Source: JAEYFP01 sp047602645 (lineage in GTDB: Bacteria > Bacillota > Clostridia > Lachnospirales > Lachnospiraceae). From it: a stretch of DNA of 64,000 bases. This document shows, in pieces, positions 16,599-24,943 of this stretch. The notes below the pieces were generated by a model, which saw nothing but the letters and a program-made list of their open reading frames with translations, did no database searches and was not told the DNA's origin. The stretch's first letter is position 1. Each line of letters starts with the position of its first letter. Both the position numbers and the translations under genes were made by a program. Where the stretch lies: the NCBI GenBank assembly GCA_047602645.1, contig JASGGU010000004.1, forward strand, positions 57,429 through 121,428. Reading direction: 5' to 3'.

Positions 16599-17441
16599 AT
16601 GCCGATTGATCAAAATAAAAAAATTTTTGTATGTGAGGATGGTCTGGAAGGAATTTTTACGGGGGTGTATGAAGCTTATGCGGCGGTATCCAGACATGAG
16701 GCGGCGCACGAAGGCTGCAGCATCATGGCGGGCATGGGAGGAAACTTCGAACTGTTTGCGGAATATATTGATGTTAAAACGGATGCGGTGAAAGCGGGAA
16801 AGGTGATCCGTACTATTTGCGGCAGTCTCGGCATGCCGGTGTATCAGGAGCTTTGCAAGGCAGCGGCCTGCGAGGAAGCAGGCAAGGCGGAGGATATCTA
16901 TAAGACCATCGTGTTGGGACTCAGCAGGAGACTTGGCACAAGAGTGCTGGACGCATGGAACAATCCGCATGTTGCAGGCGTTTTGGAGTTGGCAAGGCGG
17001 GCAAATAATGAAATTATGCATATGGAAGGCTTTTTGAGATTCCAGGAGCTGGAAAATGGTATGCTTTTTTCGAGAATCGGTCCGAAAAATAATATCATAG
17101 CAATGCTGACCCCTCATTTTGCAGACCGATTGCCAAATGAGAATTTCATGATTTATGATGAAAAAAGAGGACTCTTTGCTATTCATGAAAAGCAGAAGCA
17201 ATGGGTTTTGGTTACGGGAGAAATCATAGATGAGGAAGTGATGAGAAGTTATTCCGAAAGAGAGGAATATTTTCAGGCATTATTTATCGGTTTTTGCCGT
17301 ACGATTGCGATAGATGCGCGTAAAAACCTGTCGTTGCAGCAGCAAATGCTGCCGCTGCGGTTTCAAAAATATATGGTCGAATTTGAAGAAAAAAAGGAAA
17401 AAATACATGCTTCTCCGGCGGGGAAAGAAAATAAATTGTAA
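16599..17441 (+). CDS. TIGR03915/DUF4130-like DNA metabolism protein
   Basis: A 280-residue protein opening FVCEDGLEGIFTGVYEAY, characteristic of the TIGR03915 family, which is encoded beside the radical SAM protein above. The C-terminal half (about residues 110-240) resembles DUF4130, with HMEGFLRF, PHFADRLP and WVLVTGEI. I use ATG 16599 behind AAGGAGAAGGAA; the ATG at 16566 has no site. In some genomes the family is joined to a uracil-DNA glycosylase-like domain, which I do not see here. Probably an SOS-linked partner of the radical SAM protein. Confidence 0.8.
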   Translation: MPIDQNKKIFVCEDGLEGIFTGVYEAYAAVSRHEAAHEGCSIMAGMGGNFELFAEYIDVKTDAVKAGKVIRTICGSLGMPVYQELCKAAACEEAGKAEDIYKTIVLGLSRRLGTRVLDAWNNPHVAGVLELARRANNEIMHMEGFLRFQELENGMLFSRIGPKNNIIAMLTPHFADRLPNENFMIYDEKRGLFAIHEKQKQWVLVTGEIIDEEVMRSYSEREEYFQALFIGFCRTIAIDARKNLSLQQQMLPLRFQKYMVEFEEKKEKIHASPAGKENKL

Positions 17442-17546
17442 ATTTTGTACAAAAGAAGCACCAGATCTAGTTGCTAAATTAAAAAATGCACAAAGATGTT
17501 GTATTTTTTAACGTGCATCGGTACCGTTCCCAAATTGGAAAAATAA

Positions 17547-17574
17547 TTGACAAATCACGAAAAGTAAGTATAAT
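17547..17574 (+). promoter_or_regulatory. Promoter of the HPr-like gene
   Basis: TTGACA (17547-17552), 16 bp, TATAAT (17569-17574): both boxes perfect. The predicted transcript has an untranslated leader of about 100 nt before the gene at 17686; I saw no clear structure in it. Confidence 0.75.
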
Positions 17575-17685
17575 TCATGTAAGTTGGGTATAAAGAAAAA
17601 TGAATTATTCCAAATTCGTTTCAATAAATATGACAGTAGTTGCTTTTGATAAATGTAAAGGACTAATTTGCGCAAAAGGAGGTGC

Positions 17686-17916
17686 ATGGATGTGAAGGAG
17701 CGTAAAATCAGATTAGCGGCTGATGATGCAGGAGAATTCGTGAAAACGGCTTCCAAATGTGATTTTGACATTGATATATTTTACAATCGTGTAATCATTG
17801 ATGCAAAATCCATTTTAGGCGTGCTGGGCTTGGATTTCAGTCAGGTATTGACTGTAAAATACGGCGGTGAAGACTGGGAATTTGAAAGCATGATCAAGAG
17901 ACATGTGGTAGGATAG
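17686..17916 (+). CDS. HPr-like protein lacking the phosphorylatable histidine
   Basis: A 76-residue protein with the HPr fold pattern: the segment DAKSILGVLGLD (Ser42) matches the regulatory Ser46 region of HPr. The usual GLHARPA active site with His15 is replaced by an acidic stretch (DDAGEFVKTASK). It therefore cannot act as a PTS phosphocarrier in the normal way; a Crh-like regulatory role through the Ser is possible. ATG 17686 follows AAAGGAGGTGC at a short distance. It stands alone with its own strong promoter and a strong terminator. Confidence 0.75.
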   Translation: MDVKERKIRLAADDAGEFVKTASKCDFDIDIFYNRVIIDAKSILGVLGLDFSQVLTVKYGGEDWEFESMIKRHVVG

Positions 17917-17940
17917 AACTCCGGTTTCCTGTGAAATAAA

Positions 17941-17988
17941 AACTCTTTGTATTGACAGATGTAATACTGTCAATACAAAGAGTTTTTT
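17941..17988 (+). terminator. Strong Rho-independent terminator (18-bp perfect stem)
   Basis: Eighteen bases at 17941-17958 pair perfectly with 17967-17984 around an 8-nt loop, ending in six T. It isolates the HPr-like gene from the helicase. TATACT at 17991-17996 just after it may be the -10 box of the helicase promoter. Confidence 0.92.
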
Positions 17989-18037
17989 GTTATACTAAGA
18001 TTTGAGAAGCAGATAAATATCAGCCGGGAAGAGCAGG

Positions 18038-20554
18038 ATGGACAGCAAAAATCAATTACAGGTGAAAGCGGCAGCAGAAAAACAGGATGAGGACGCCGCG
18101 CGGCAGAGTACAACGGTCGAGGAGGAACTGCCGGAAAAGTGCCCCAGTATTCATATCTCCGTGAGAAATTTGGTGGAGTTTATTTTGCGTTCGGGCGATA
18201 TCGATAACCGGCATAGAGGCACTGCGGACAGCACGATCATGCAGGAGGGTTCTAAGATCCACCGGATGATTCAGAGGCGGATGGGAGCAGATTACCATGC
18301 GGAATACTTTTTGCGCCGGATTTTTTCGAAGGAAAATTATGATATTGTTGTAGAGGGACGTGCCGACGGTATTATTTTTGATGAGCGGGATTGGCAGAAG
18401 CCGGTCGTTGTCGATGAGATAAAAAGCACGTTCAGCGATTTGGAGTATATAAAAGCGCCTGCGGGGGTACACCTTGCACAGGCGAAGTGCTACGCTGCCA
18501 TTTTCGCGGAGCAGAAGGCCCTGCGTGAAATTGGGGTGCGGATGACGTACTGTAATATCGATACGCAGGAAATTAAGTATTTTCATGAGACGTATACGTT
18601 TGCGGAAATCAGAAGCTGGTTTGATGATGTAATGGACAGTTATGCGAAATGGGCAGATTTTGAGTTCCAATGGAAAAAAATCCGGAATACCTCGATCAGA
18701 AACGTGACGTTTCCATTTCCGTACAGGAAGGGGCAAAAGGAGCTCGCGGCGCAAGTCTATCGGACGATTTACCATCAAAAGCGGTTGTTTATTGAGGCAC
18801 CCACCGGTGTGGGCAAGACGATATCCACTGTATTTCCTGCGGTGAAGGCGGTGGGAGAGGGATTGGGTGATAAGATTTTTTACCTGACGGCAAAGACGAT
18901 CACACGTACCGTGGCGAAGGACTGCTTCGGGCTTTTAAGAAACGGCGGCCTTCGAATGAAAACGGTCGTCATTACTGCAAAGGATAAAATTTGCCCGCTG
19001 GAAGAAACAGAATGCAATCCGGATGCCTGTCCGTATGCAAAGGGACATTATGACCGGATTAATAAGGCAATCTATGACCTTTTGATGCAGGAAGATTCTT
19101 TTTCAAGGGAGAGTATAGAGACTTATGCAAACAAATATACGGTCTGCCCATTTGAAATGTGTCTGGATATGTCCCTGTTTGCGGATGCTGTTATTTGTGA
19201 TTACAATTATGTGTTTGATCCGAATGTTTATTTGCGCCGGTTTTTCGGAGAGAGCGTGCAGGGAAATTATCTGTTTTTGATTGACGAGGCACATAATCTT
19301 GTTGACCGCGCGATGGATATGTACAGCGCCTCTTTGTACAAGGAACGCTTCATGGAATTAAGGCGGCTGCTCAAGCCTTATGATAAAAAGCTGGAAAAGG
19401 GATTGGATGGCTGTAATAAACAGCTTCTTCTGATGAAGAGGGACTGTGAGCGCATCAAGGTGGAGGAAAGTATCGCGCCGTTCGTGATGACGCTGACCCG
19501 TGTGATGGGTTTGATGGAGAAATTCATGGAGGAGCAGGATAGCCGCCCTGAGCGGCAGCAGGTGTTCGAGCTTTATTTGGAGGTCCGGCATTTTTTAAGT
19601 ATGTACGAGAATATGGGAGAAAAAGATTATGTTGTTTACTCGGAGCAGCAGGAGGATGGACGGTTTATGGTGAAGCTGCTCTGTGTGAATCCTTCCGACA
19701 GCCTGCGTAAGTGCCTGGATAAGGGCAAAAGCACGGTCTTTTTTTCAGCGACGCTGCTGCCGATTCAATATTACCGGGATATGTTAAGCGGTGACCATGA
19801 GGATTATTCTGTTTATGCGCAGTCGGTATTTGACGAGAAAAAATGCGGGTTGTTTGTGGTAAATGATGTCAGCAGTAAGTATACGCGCAGGACACATCTG
19901 GAATATTATAACATTGCTGCGTATATCTATAAAGTGACACGGCAGCTGACGGGAAATTATCTCGTATTTTTCCCTTCTCATGCCTTCTTAAATAAGGTAT
20001 ACGAAGCATTTTTGGAATATTTTGCGGACGAATCATTGGAATGTATCGTGCAAAAGGGGAATATGAGTGAAACGGAACGCGAAACGTTTTTGATGCGCTT
20101 TGAAGGAAACATGGATTGCGATTTTAATGCGGTCATTCAGATGCCGATCGAATTTGAACAGGAACGTACACTGATTGGTTTTTGTGTGATGGGAGGTATT
20201 TTCAGCGAGGGTATTGATTTGAAGCGAGACAGCTTGATCGGGACGCTGATCGTGGGAACGGGGCTGCCGATGGTTTGTAATGAACGGGAGCTGCTAAAGG
20301 CCTGCTACGACGAGCAGGAGTGGAACGGATTTGACTACGCCTACCGCTTTCCGGGCATGAATAAGGTGCTGCAGGCCGCAGGCCGTGTTATCCGAACGGC
20401 GGAGGATATCGGCATCGTTGTGCTGCTCGATGAACGTTTCCTCACGGTGCCCTATAAAAAAATGTTTCCGAGGGAATGGAAACATTTTGAAATTTGTAAT
20501 CTGGAGAATGTCGAGGAAAAGGTTGCGGATTTTTGGGAGCGGCATCATAAATAA
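18038..20554 (+). CDS. Rad3/DinG-type superfamily 2 DNA helicase with N-terminal nuclease-like domain
   Basis: An 838-residue protein. Residues about 30-215 hold a PD-(D/E)XK-like region (EGRADGIIF...VVVDEIKST). The helicase follows: Walker A APTGVGKT (~253), an iron-sulphur insertion with Cys residues in CPLEETECNPDACPYAKG and CPFEMC (~325-375), DEAH (~416), and motif VI QAAGRVIRT (~785). XPD/DinG relatives unwind 5'-3' in repair or R-loop removal. The nuclease-like N-terminus suggests end processing coupled to unwinding. The 3' end overlaps the convergent nfo gene by 10 bp. Sigma-A -10 TATACT at 17991 may serve it. Confidence 0.88.
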   Translation: MDSKNQLQVKAAAEKQDEDAARQSTTVEEELPEKCPSIHISVRNLVEFILRSGDIDNRHRGTADSTIMQEGSKIHRMIQRRMGADYHAEYFLRRIFSKENYDIVVEGRADGIIFDERDWQKPVVVDEIKSTFSDLEYIKAPAGVHLAQAKCYAAIFAEQKALREIGVRMTYCNIDTQEIKYFHETYTFAEIRSWFDDVMDSYAKWADFEFQWKKIRNTSIRNVTFPFPYRKGQKELAAQVYRTIYHQKRLFIEAPTGVGKTISTVFPAVKAVGEGLGDKIFYLTAKTITRTVAKDCFGLLRNGGLRMKTVVITAKDKICPLEETECNPDACPYAKGHYDRINKAIYDLLMQEDSFSRESIETYANKYTVCPFEMCLDMSLFADAVICDYNYVFDPNVYLRRFFGESVQGNYLFLIDEAHNLVDRAMDMYSASLYKERFMELRRLLKPYDKKLEKGLDGCNKQLLLMKRDCERIKVEESIAPFVMTLTRVMGLMEKFMEEQDSRPERQQVFELYLEVRHFLSMYENMGEKDYVVYSEQQEDGRFMVKLLCVNPSDSLRKCLDKGKSTVFFSATLLPIQYYRDMLSGDHEDYSVYAQSVFDEKKCGLFVVNDVSSKYTRRTHLEYYNIAAYIYKVTRQLTGNYLVFFPSHAFLNKVYEAFLEYFADESLECIVQKGNMSETERETFLMRFEGNMDCDFNAVIQMPIEFEQERTLIGFCVMGGIFSEGIDLKRDSLIGTLIVGTGLPMVCNERELLKACYDEQEWNGFDYAYRFPGMNKVLQAAGRVIRTAEDIGIVVLLDERFLTVPYKKMFPREWKHFEICNLENVEEKVADFWERHHK

Positions 20555-21420
20555 TTTTTGCCGGCCGCGCGAATGCGGGCGATTTCCTCCTTGTATGGCG
20601 GAACTTTAACATCAGGGTTGTCTGCACTTGGAATGTAAGGTGTTTCGAGGATTTTGGGAACATCTATAAAGTCACGGTGATAAATGACACGGCAGAGCGC
20701 ATCAAAGCCGATTGTGCCGCTGCCCAAGTTTGCGTGGCGGTCCTTGGACATACCGCGTTCATTTTTGCTGTCGTTGACATGAAAAACCGCAATCTGGTCT
20801 TTGCCAAGCAGCTTGTCAAACTGCGTCATAACCCCGTCCAGATCGTTGATAATATCATAACCGGCATCATTTGTGTGACAAGTGTCGAAGCAGATGCGCA
20901 GCTTGTCGTTGTACTTTACTCCGTCATAGATCCGCGCAAGCTCTTCAAAGCTTCTGCCGATCTCGGAGCCTTTTCCCGACATCGTTTCAAGCGCAATGTT
21001 GCAGGCGGTGTCCCTTGTCAGCACTTCGTTTAATCCTTCGATAATCCTGGCAATTCCGATATCGGCACCGGCGTCCACATGAGAGCCGGGATGCAGCACG
21101 AGGACTTTGCTGTGCATCGCAGCGCTTCTTTCCAGCTCAAGGGTCAAAAAATCCACTGCCAGTTCAAAGATTTCCGGCTTAATGGTATTAGCAAGATTAA
21201 TGATATAAGGTGCATGAATGATCAGATCATCTATGCCGTGGTTTCGCATATAGTTCCAGCCGGCTTCGATATTCAAATCTGCAATCGGCTTCCGGCGCGT
21301 GTTCTGAGGGGCACCGGTATAGACCATCAGGCAGTTTGCACCATAGCTTTCCGCCTCCATGGCAGAACCCAAAAACATTTCTTTTCCGCTCATTCCCACA
21401 TGTGAACCGATTTTTATCAT
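20545..21420 (-). CDS. nfo: Endonuclease IV (AP endonuclease)
   Basis: A 291-residue TIM-barrel enzyme that cleaves DNA 5' to abasic sites with a trinuclear zinc centre. Zinc-ligand segments are visible: VLHPGSH, ALETMSGKG (Glu), CFDTCHTNDAGYD, FHVNDSK and KDRHANLGSG, with a final ILETPY. ATG 21420 follows GGAGGGTTCAGG; a start at 21438 has no site. It ends inside the 3' end of the helicase gene (10-bp convergent overlap), so the two transcripts are antisense at their ends. It completes a local group of DNA-repair genes. Confidence 0.95.
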   Translation of the reverse strand: MIKIGSHVGMSGKEMFLGSAMEAESYGANCLMVYTGAPQNTRRKPIADLNIEAGWNYMRNHGIDDLIIHAPYIINLANTIKPEIFELAVDFLTLELERSAAMHSKVLVLHPGSHVDAGADIGIARIIEGLNEVLTRDTACNIALETMSGKGSEIGRSFEELARIYDGVKYNDKLRICFDTCHTNDAGYDIINDLDGVMTQFDKLLGKDQIAVFHVNDSKNERGMSKDRHANLGSGTIGFDALCRVIYHRDFIDVPKILETPYIPSADNPDVKVPPYKEEIARIRAAGKNYL

Positions 21421-21478
21421 CCTGAACCCTCCTTTCATTTTGTAACAGTAAAACTATCATACCGTATCTATAGCAAAA

Positions 21479-21507
21479 TTGCAAATAGGGGTAGTTTTTG
21501 TTATACT
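21479..21507 (+). promoter_or_regulatory. Promoter of the GH13 gene
   Basis: TTGCAA (21479-21484), 17 bp, TATACT (21502-21507), about 40 bp before the gene at 21552. Confidence 0.6.
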
Positions 21508-21551
21508 AAAAAAAATCTGGCAAAATGCAGCGGCAGGAAGGAAATAACAGT

Positions 21552-22862
21552 ATGTGGGCATATGAAAGTGTTTTTTACCAAATTTATCCGTTGGGTTTTT
21601 GCGGTGCGCCGTTTGAAAATGACGGTATTGTCTCGCACCGAATTTTGAAGGTGAATGACTGGATTGGTCATATCCGGAAACTCGGGGCCAACGCCGTTTA
21701 TTTTTCTCCTATTTTCGAATCCGATACGCATGGATACAATACGCGTGATTTTACAAAGCTTGACTGCAGGCTTGGTACGAACGATGATTTCAAACTTGTG
21801 GCGGATGCGCTGCACCAAGCGGGAATTAAGATTATTTTAGACGGGGTATTTAATCATGTAGGAAGAGGGTTTTGGGCCTTTCGGGATGTTTTGGAAAAGA
21901 AGTGGAACTCTCCGTATAAAGATTGGTTTCATATTAATTTTGACGGGGATTCAAATTACCACGACGGCCTCTGGTATGAGGGTTGGGAAGGTAATTATGA
22001 CCTTGTAAAGCTTAATCTGCGCAATGAGGATGTCATTCGGCATCTGTTCGGTGCAGTTAAGGGATGGGTAGAGCAATTTGGAATCGATGGGCTGCGTCTT
22101 GATGTAGCGTATTGTCTGGACAAGGAATTTTTGAAGAGGCTGCGCCGCCACTGCGAGAGCTTAAAGGAGGAGTTTTTCCTCGTGGGTGAGCTGCTGCATG
22201 GAGACTATAACCAATTTGTTAATGAGGAGATGCTGCATTCTGCGACAAATTATGAGTGCTACAAGGGTCTGTATTCGAGTTTTAACAGCAGGAACCTGTT
22301 TGAAATCAATCATTCGCTGCTTAGGCAGTTTGGCCCGGAGACATGGACACTTTATAAAGGAAAGCATCTGCTTTCGTTCGTAGATAACCATGATGTGACG
22401 AGGGTTGCGAGCATCTTGCGGGAACCCGCGCACCTGCCACTTATTTATGCATTGGTCTTTGGTATGCCGGGCATCCCCTGTATTTATTACGGAAGCGAAT
22501 GGGGTGCACAGGCAGACAAGAGTCAGGGCGATCCTGCGCTGCGCGCCTGCTTTGCAAATCCGGAATGGAATGGGCTGACCGATTTCATTGCAAGTCTTGC
22601 GGCGGCAAAAAGAAATAGCAGGGCACTAACCTATGGAGGCTTTCGTTCCGTAGTGCTTACAAATCAGCAGTGCATCTTTGAGCGGGCCTGTGAGGGGGAG
22701 CGTGTTTTTATCGCAATCAATGCGGACAGGGAAGCGTACACCGCACATTTTGATGCGGGATGCCAACGTGCGACCGATCTGCTGACAGGTGAAGCGTTCG
22801 ACTTTGGCGGCGGAACAAAACTTCCTGCTTACAGCGCAATGTTTTTCCAAACGGAAAAATAA
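21552..22862 (+). CDS. GH13 alpha-amylase family glycosidase, cytosolic
   Basis: A 436-residue (beta/alpha)8 enzyme. Visible GH13 regions: DGVFNHVG, the nucleophile region IDGLRLDVAY (Asp ~182), the acid/base GELLHG (Glu ~211) and VDNHDVTR (~278). No signal peptide and no carbohydrate-binding module, so it probably degrades imported malto-oligosaccharides or glycogen-derived chains (alpha-amylase or neopullulanase-like). ATG 21552 follows GGAAGGAAATAACAGT; the earlier ATG 21525 has no site. Divergent from nfo. Confidence 0.9.
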   Translation: MWAYESVFYQIYPLGFCGAPFENDGIVSHRILKVNDWIGHIRKLGANAVYFSPIFESDTHGYNTRDFTKLDCRLGTNDDFKLVADALHQAGIKIILDGVFNHVGRGFWAFRDVLEKKWNSPYKDWFHINFDGDSNYHDGLWYEGWEGNYDLVKLNLRNEDVIRHLFGAVKGWVEQFGIDGLRLDVAYCLDKEFLKRLRRHCESLKEEFFLVGELLHGDYNQFVNEEMLHSATNYECYKGLYSSFNSRNLFEINHSLLRQFGPETWTLYKGKHLLSFVDNHDVTRVASILREPAHLPLIYALVFGMPGIPCIYYGSEWGAQADKSQGDPALRACFANPEWNGLTDFIASLAAAKRNSRALTYGGFRSVVLTNQQCIFERACEGERVFIAINADREAYTAHFDAGCQRATDLLTGEAFDFGGGTKLPAYSAMFFQTEK

Positions 22863-22946
22863 CGGAAAAGGAGATCATGCGTGACTGGAAAAGGAGTGAA
22901 TAGTGACAAAAATTTGGTAAATTTGGACAAAATATGAGATATTTTG

Positions 22947-22975
22947 TTGAAAATTTTATGAAATTATATTATAAT
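22947..22975 (+). promoter_or_regulatory. Promoter of the chemoreceptor gene
   Basis: TTGAAA (22947-22952), 17 bp, TATAAT (22970-22975) in an AT-rich stretch about 75 bp before the gene at 23048. A sigma-28 motility promoter was looked for and not seen. Confidence 0.7.
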
Positions 22976-23047
22976 ATTTTCATGCAACAGGAAAGTACCA
23001 TATAACACAAAAGCAGGTACATAATTGTTTTCATACGGAAAGGACAT

Positions 23048-24781
23048 ATGATGGGCAAAAGAGAAAAGAAGAAAGCAGGCAGTGAAGCAGGTGCCGTGAC
23101 AAAAAAATCATTTTTTCATTCTATTACCTTTAAGGTAACGCTGGTTGTTGTGTTAAGTCTGGTTGTTGCCGCGACCACAGTTGTCATAATCGTTGTCAGG
23201 CAGGCTAAGGCATCGATGTCTGAACAGATTACCTCTTCTATGCTTTATATGGCTGAGGCCGAGCGAACGCTTCTGGATAGTGAGACGGGAGGAATTTCGG
23301 CCACGGTACAGCAGTATACCGACATACTGCAGGATGTAAAAATTGAAGGTGCCCCTTCCTCTTATGCATATCTTGTTTCGAGTGAGGGAATTATGAAATA
23401 TCATCCGACGGCCGACAAGATCGGGCAGCCCGTGGAAAACAGTGCGGTGCTCAACCTCGTGTCTGAGATTGCGGACGGTAATATTCCTGCAGATGATGTG
23501 ATTAAGTACGATTATCATGGCTCGACAAAATATGCGAGCTATGCGATCACAAAAAATAAAAGCATTCTTGTCATAACGGCCGATGAAGATGAGGTGATGT
23601 CATCCATAAACAGGATTACCAGCGTCGCAATTATGGTCAACATAGTGATTGTTCTTATTTGCGGGACGATTGCCTATTTGCTGAGTGTCATGATTATCAG
23701 GCCGATCAATCAGCTGACGGAGGTTATTACGACTACGGCCGATTTTAACTTTAAGAGAAATAAGTATGGAGACAAGCTCTGCGCCCGCAGGGATGAGGCC
23801 GGTGATATGGCTCGTGCGGTACGGCATATGCGTGCGAATCTGCGCAAGATGGTGGGTAATATTGAGGACGCTAGCACAAAGATTGACACGAATGTAAATC
23901 ATTTGCAGGACGTGACCAATACAGTCAATAGTATGTGCTCCGATAATTCGGCTACAACACAGCAGCTTGCCGCAGGCATGCAGGAGACGGCAGCGACGAC
24001 GGAAAGCATTTATGCAAATATTGGTTATATGCAGACCGGTGCTAAGGACATTACACAGCTGTCGGTAAACGGCGATACTGCGTCCAACGAGATTATGGAG
24101 CGTGCCAATGCACTTCGCGATAAGACAATGGATGCTTCTAAACGGACGAAGGAAACGTATGACTCCGTGAAAATACGATCCGCAAATGCGATTGAGGGCT
24201 CAAAGGCAGTCGGCAAGATCAATGAGCTGACGGAATCGATCATGGCAATTTCTTCGCAGACGAGTCTGCTGGCATTAAACGCAAGTATTGAGGCGGCAAG
24301 AGCCGGCGAAGCCGGAAGAGGCTTTGCGGTCGTGGCTACCGAAATCGGTAATCTTGCGGAGCAGACCTCCAAGGCGGTGGGCGATATCAATTCGATTGTC
24401 GGCGAAGTAAATGCAGCGGTCGGCAATATGGCAGGCTGTCTTGAGGAAACCAGTTCCTTCCTTGAAAAGACTGTATTAAATGACTATGAGGAATTTGCCG
24501 ATGTGAGTGAGCAATACAATGCGGATGCACGGAAATTTAAGGAAAACATGAAGGATGTGCATGAATCCATTGTAAACCTGGCCGAGTCCATCGCTAAAAT
24601 TTCTGATGCAATTTCGGGAATTAATTCGACAATTGAAGAATCAACGCTGGGGGTTACCGATATTGCGGGCAAGACTTCCGATATGGTTTTAAGGACGAGC
24701 GAGACAAGCACGCTCGTGGAAGAAAGTCTTTCCTGTGTCGGACAGCTCAAAGAGATTGTTACTTCGTTTGCACTGGAATAA
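23048..24781 (+). CDS. Methyl-accepting chemotaxis protein
   Basis: A 577-residue receptor: a basic N-terminus, TM1 (about 28-50), a Cache-type extracellular sensor (about 55-190), TM2 (~195-217), HAMP, then a long coiled-coil signalling domain with the conserved hairpin tip SQTSLLALNASIEAARAGEA (about 405-430). It should relay ligand binding to CheA/CheW. Ligand unknown. ATG 23048 or the next codon ATG 23051 are equally possible behind GAAAGGA. Monocistronic, followed by a large hairpin. Confidence 0.93.
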   Translation: MMGKREKKKAGSEAGAVTKKSFFHSITFKVTLVVVLSLVVAATTVVIIVVRQAKASMSEQITSSMLYMAEAERTLLDSETGGISATVQQYTDILQDVKIEGAPSSYAYLVSSEGIMKYHPTADKIGQPVENSAVLNLVSEIADGNIPADDVIKYDYHGSTKYASYAITKNKSILVITADEDEVMSSINRITSVAIMVNIVIVLICGTIAYLLSVMIIRPINQLTEVITTTADFNFKRNKYGDKLCARRDEAGDMARAVRHMRANLRKMVGNIEDASTKIDTNVNHLQDVTNTVNSMCSDNSATTQQLAAGMQETAATTESIYANIGYMQTGAKDITQLSVNGDTASNEIMERANALRDKTMDASKRTKETYDSVKIRSANAIEGSKAVGKINELTESIMAISSQTSLLALNASIEAARAGEAGRGFAVVATEIGNLAEQTSKAVGDINSIVGEVNAAVGNMAGCLEETSSFLEKTVLNDYEEFADVSEQYNADARKFKENMKDVHESIVNLAESIAKISDAISGINSTIEESTLGVTDIAGKTSDMVLRTSETSTLVEESLSCVGQLKEIVTSFALE

Positions 24782-24846
24782 GTATAAGATTAGTTTTGAT
24801 CGGATAGGATAAGTAATCAGACGGCTTTGCTGCATGTGCCGGTGTG

Positions 24847-24890
24847 CAAAGTGTACAAGTCCCTCGAGCATGAGGAATTTGTACACTTTG
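24847..24890 (+). terminator. Hairpin after the chemoreceptor gene, terminator-like
   Basis: CAAAGTGTACAA (24847-24858) pairs perfectly with TTGTACACTTTG (24879-24890), with inner CCTC/GAGG. The following T tract is interrupted (TTGTATAATG), so termination may be partial. TATAAT at 24894-24899 could be the -10 box for the next gene, which would make the hairpin an operator candidate as well. Confidence 0.6.
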
Positions 24891-24943
24891 TTGTATAATG
24901 GGAGGTTTCTTTAATAGAAACGAAGGAGCAGACGGGAGGCGTC

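Noticed and set aside
22875..22901. Eight-codon ORF (ATGCGTGACTGG...) with a good ribosome binding site before the chemoreceptor
   Set aside because: Too short to judge, lies upstream of the predicted promoter, and nothing indicates translation coupling.
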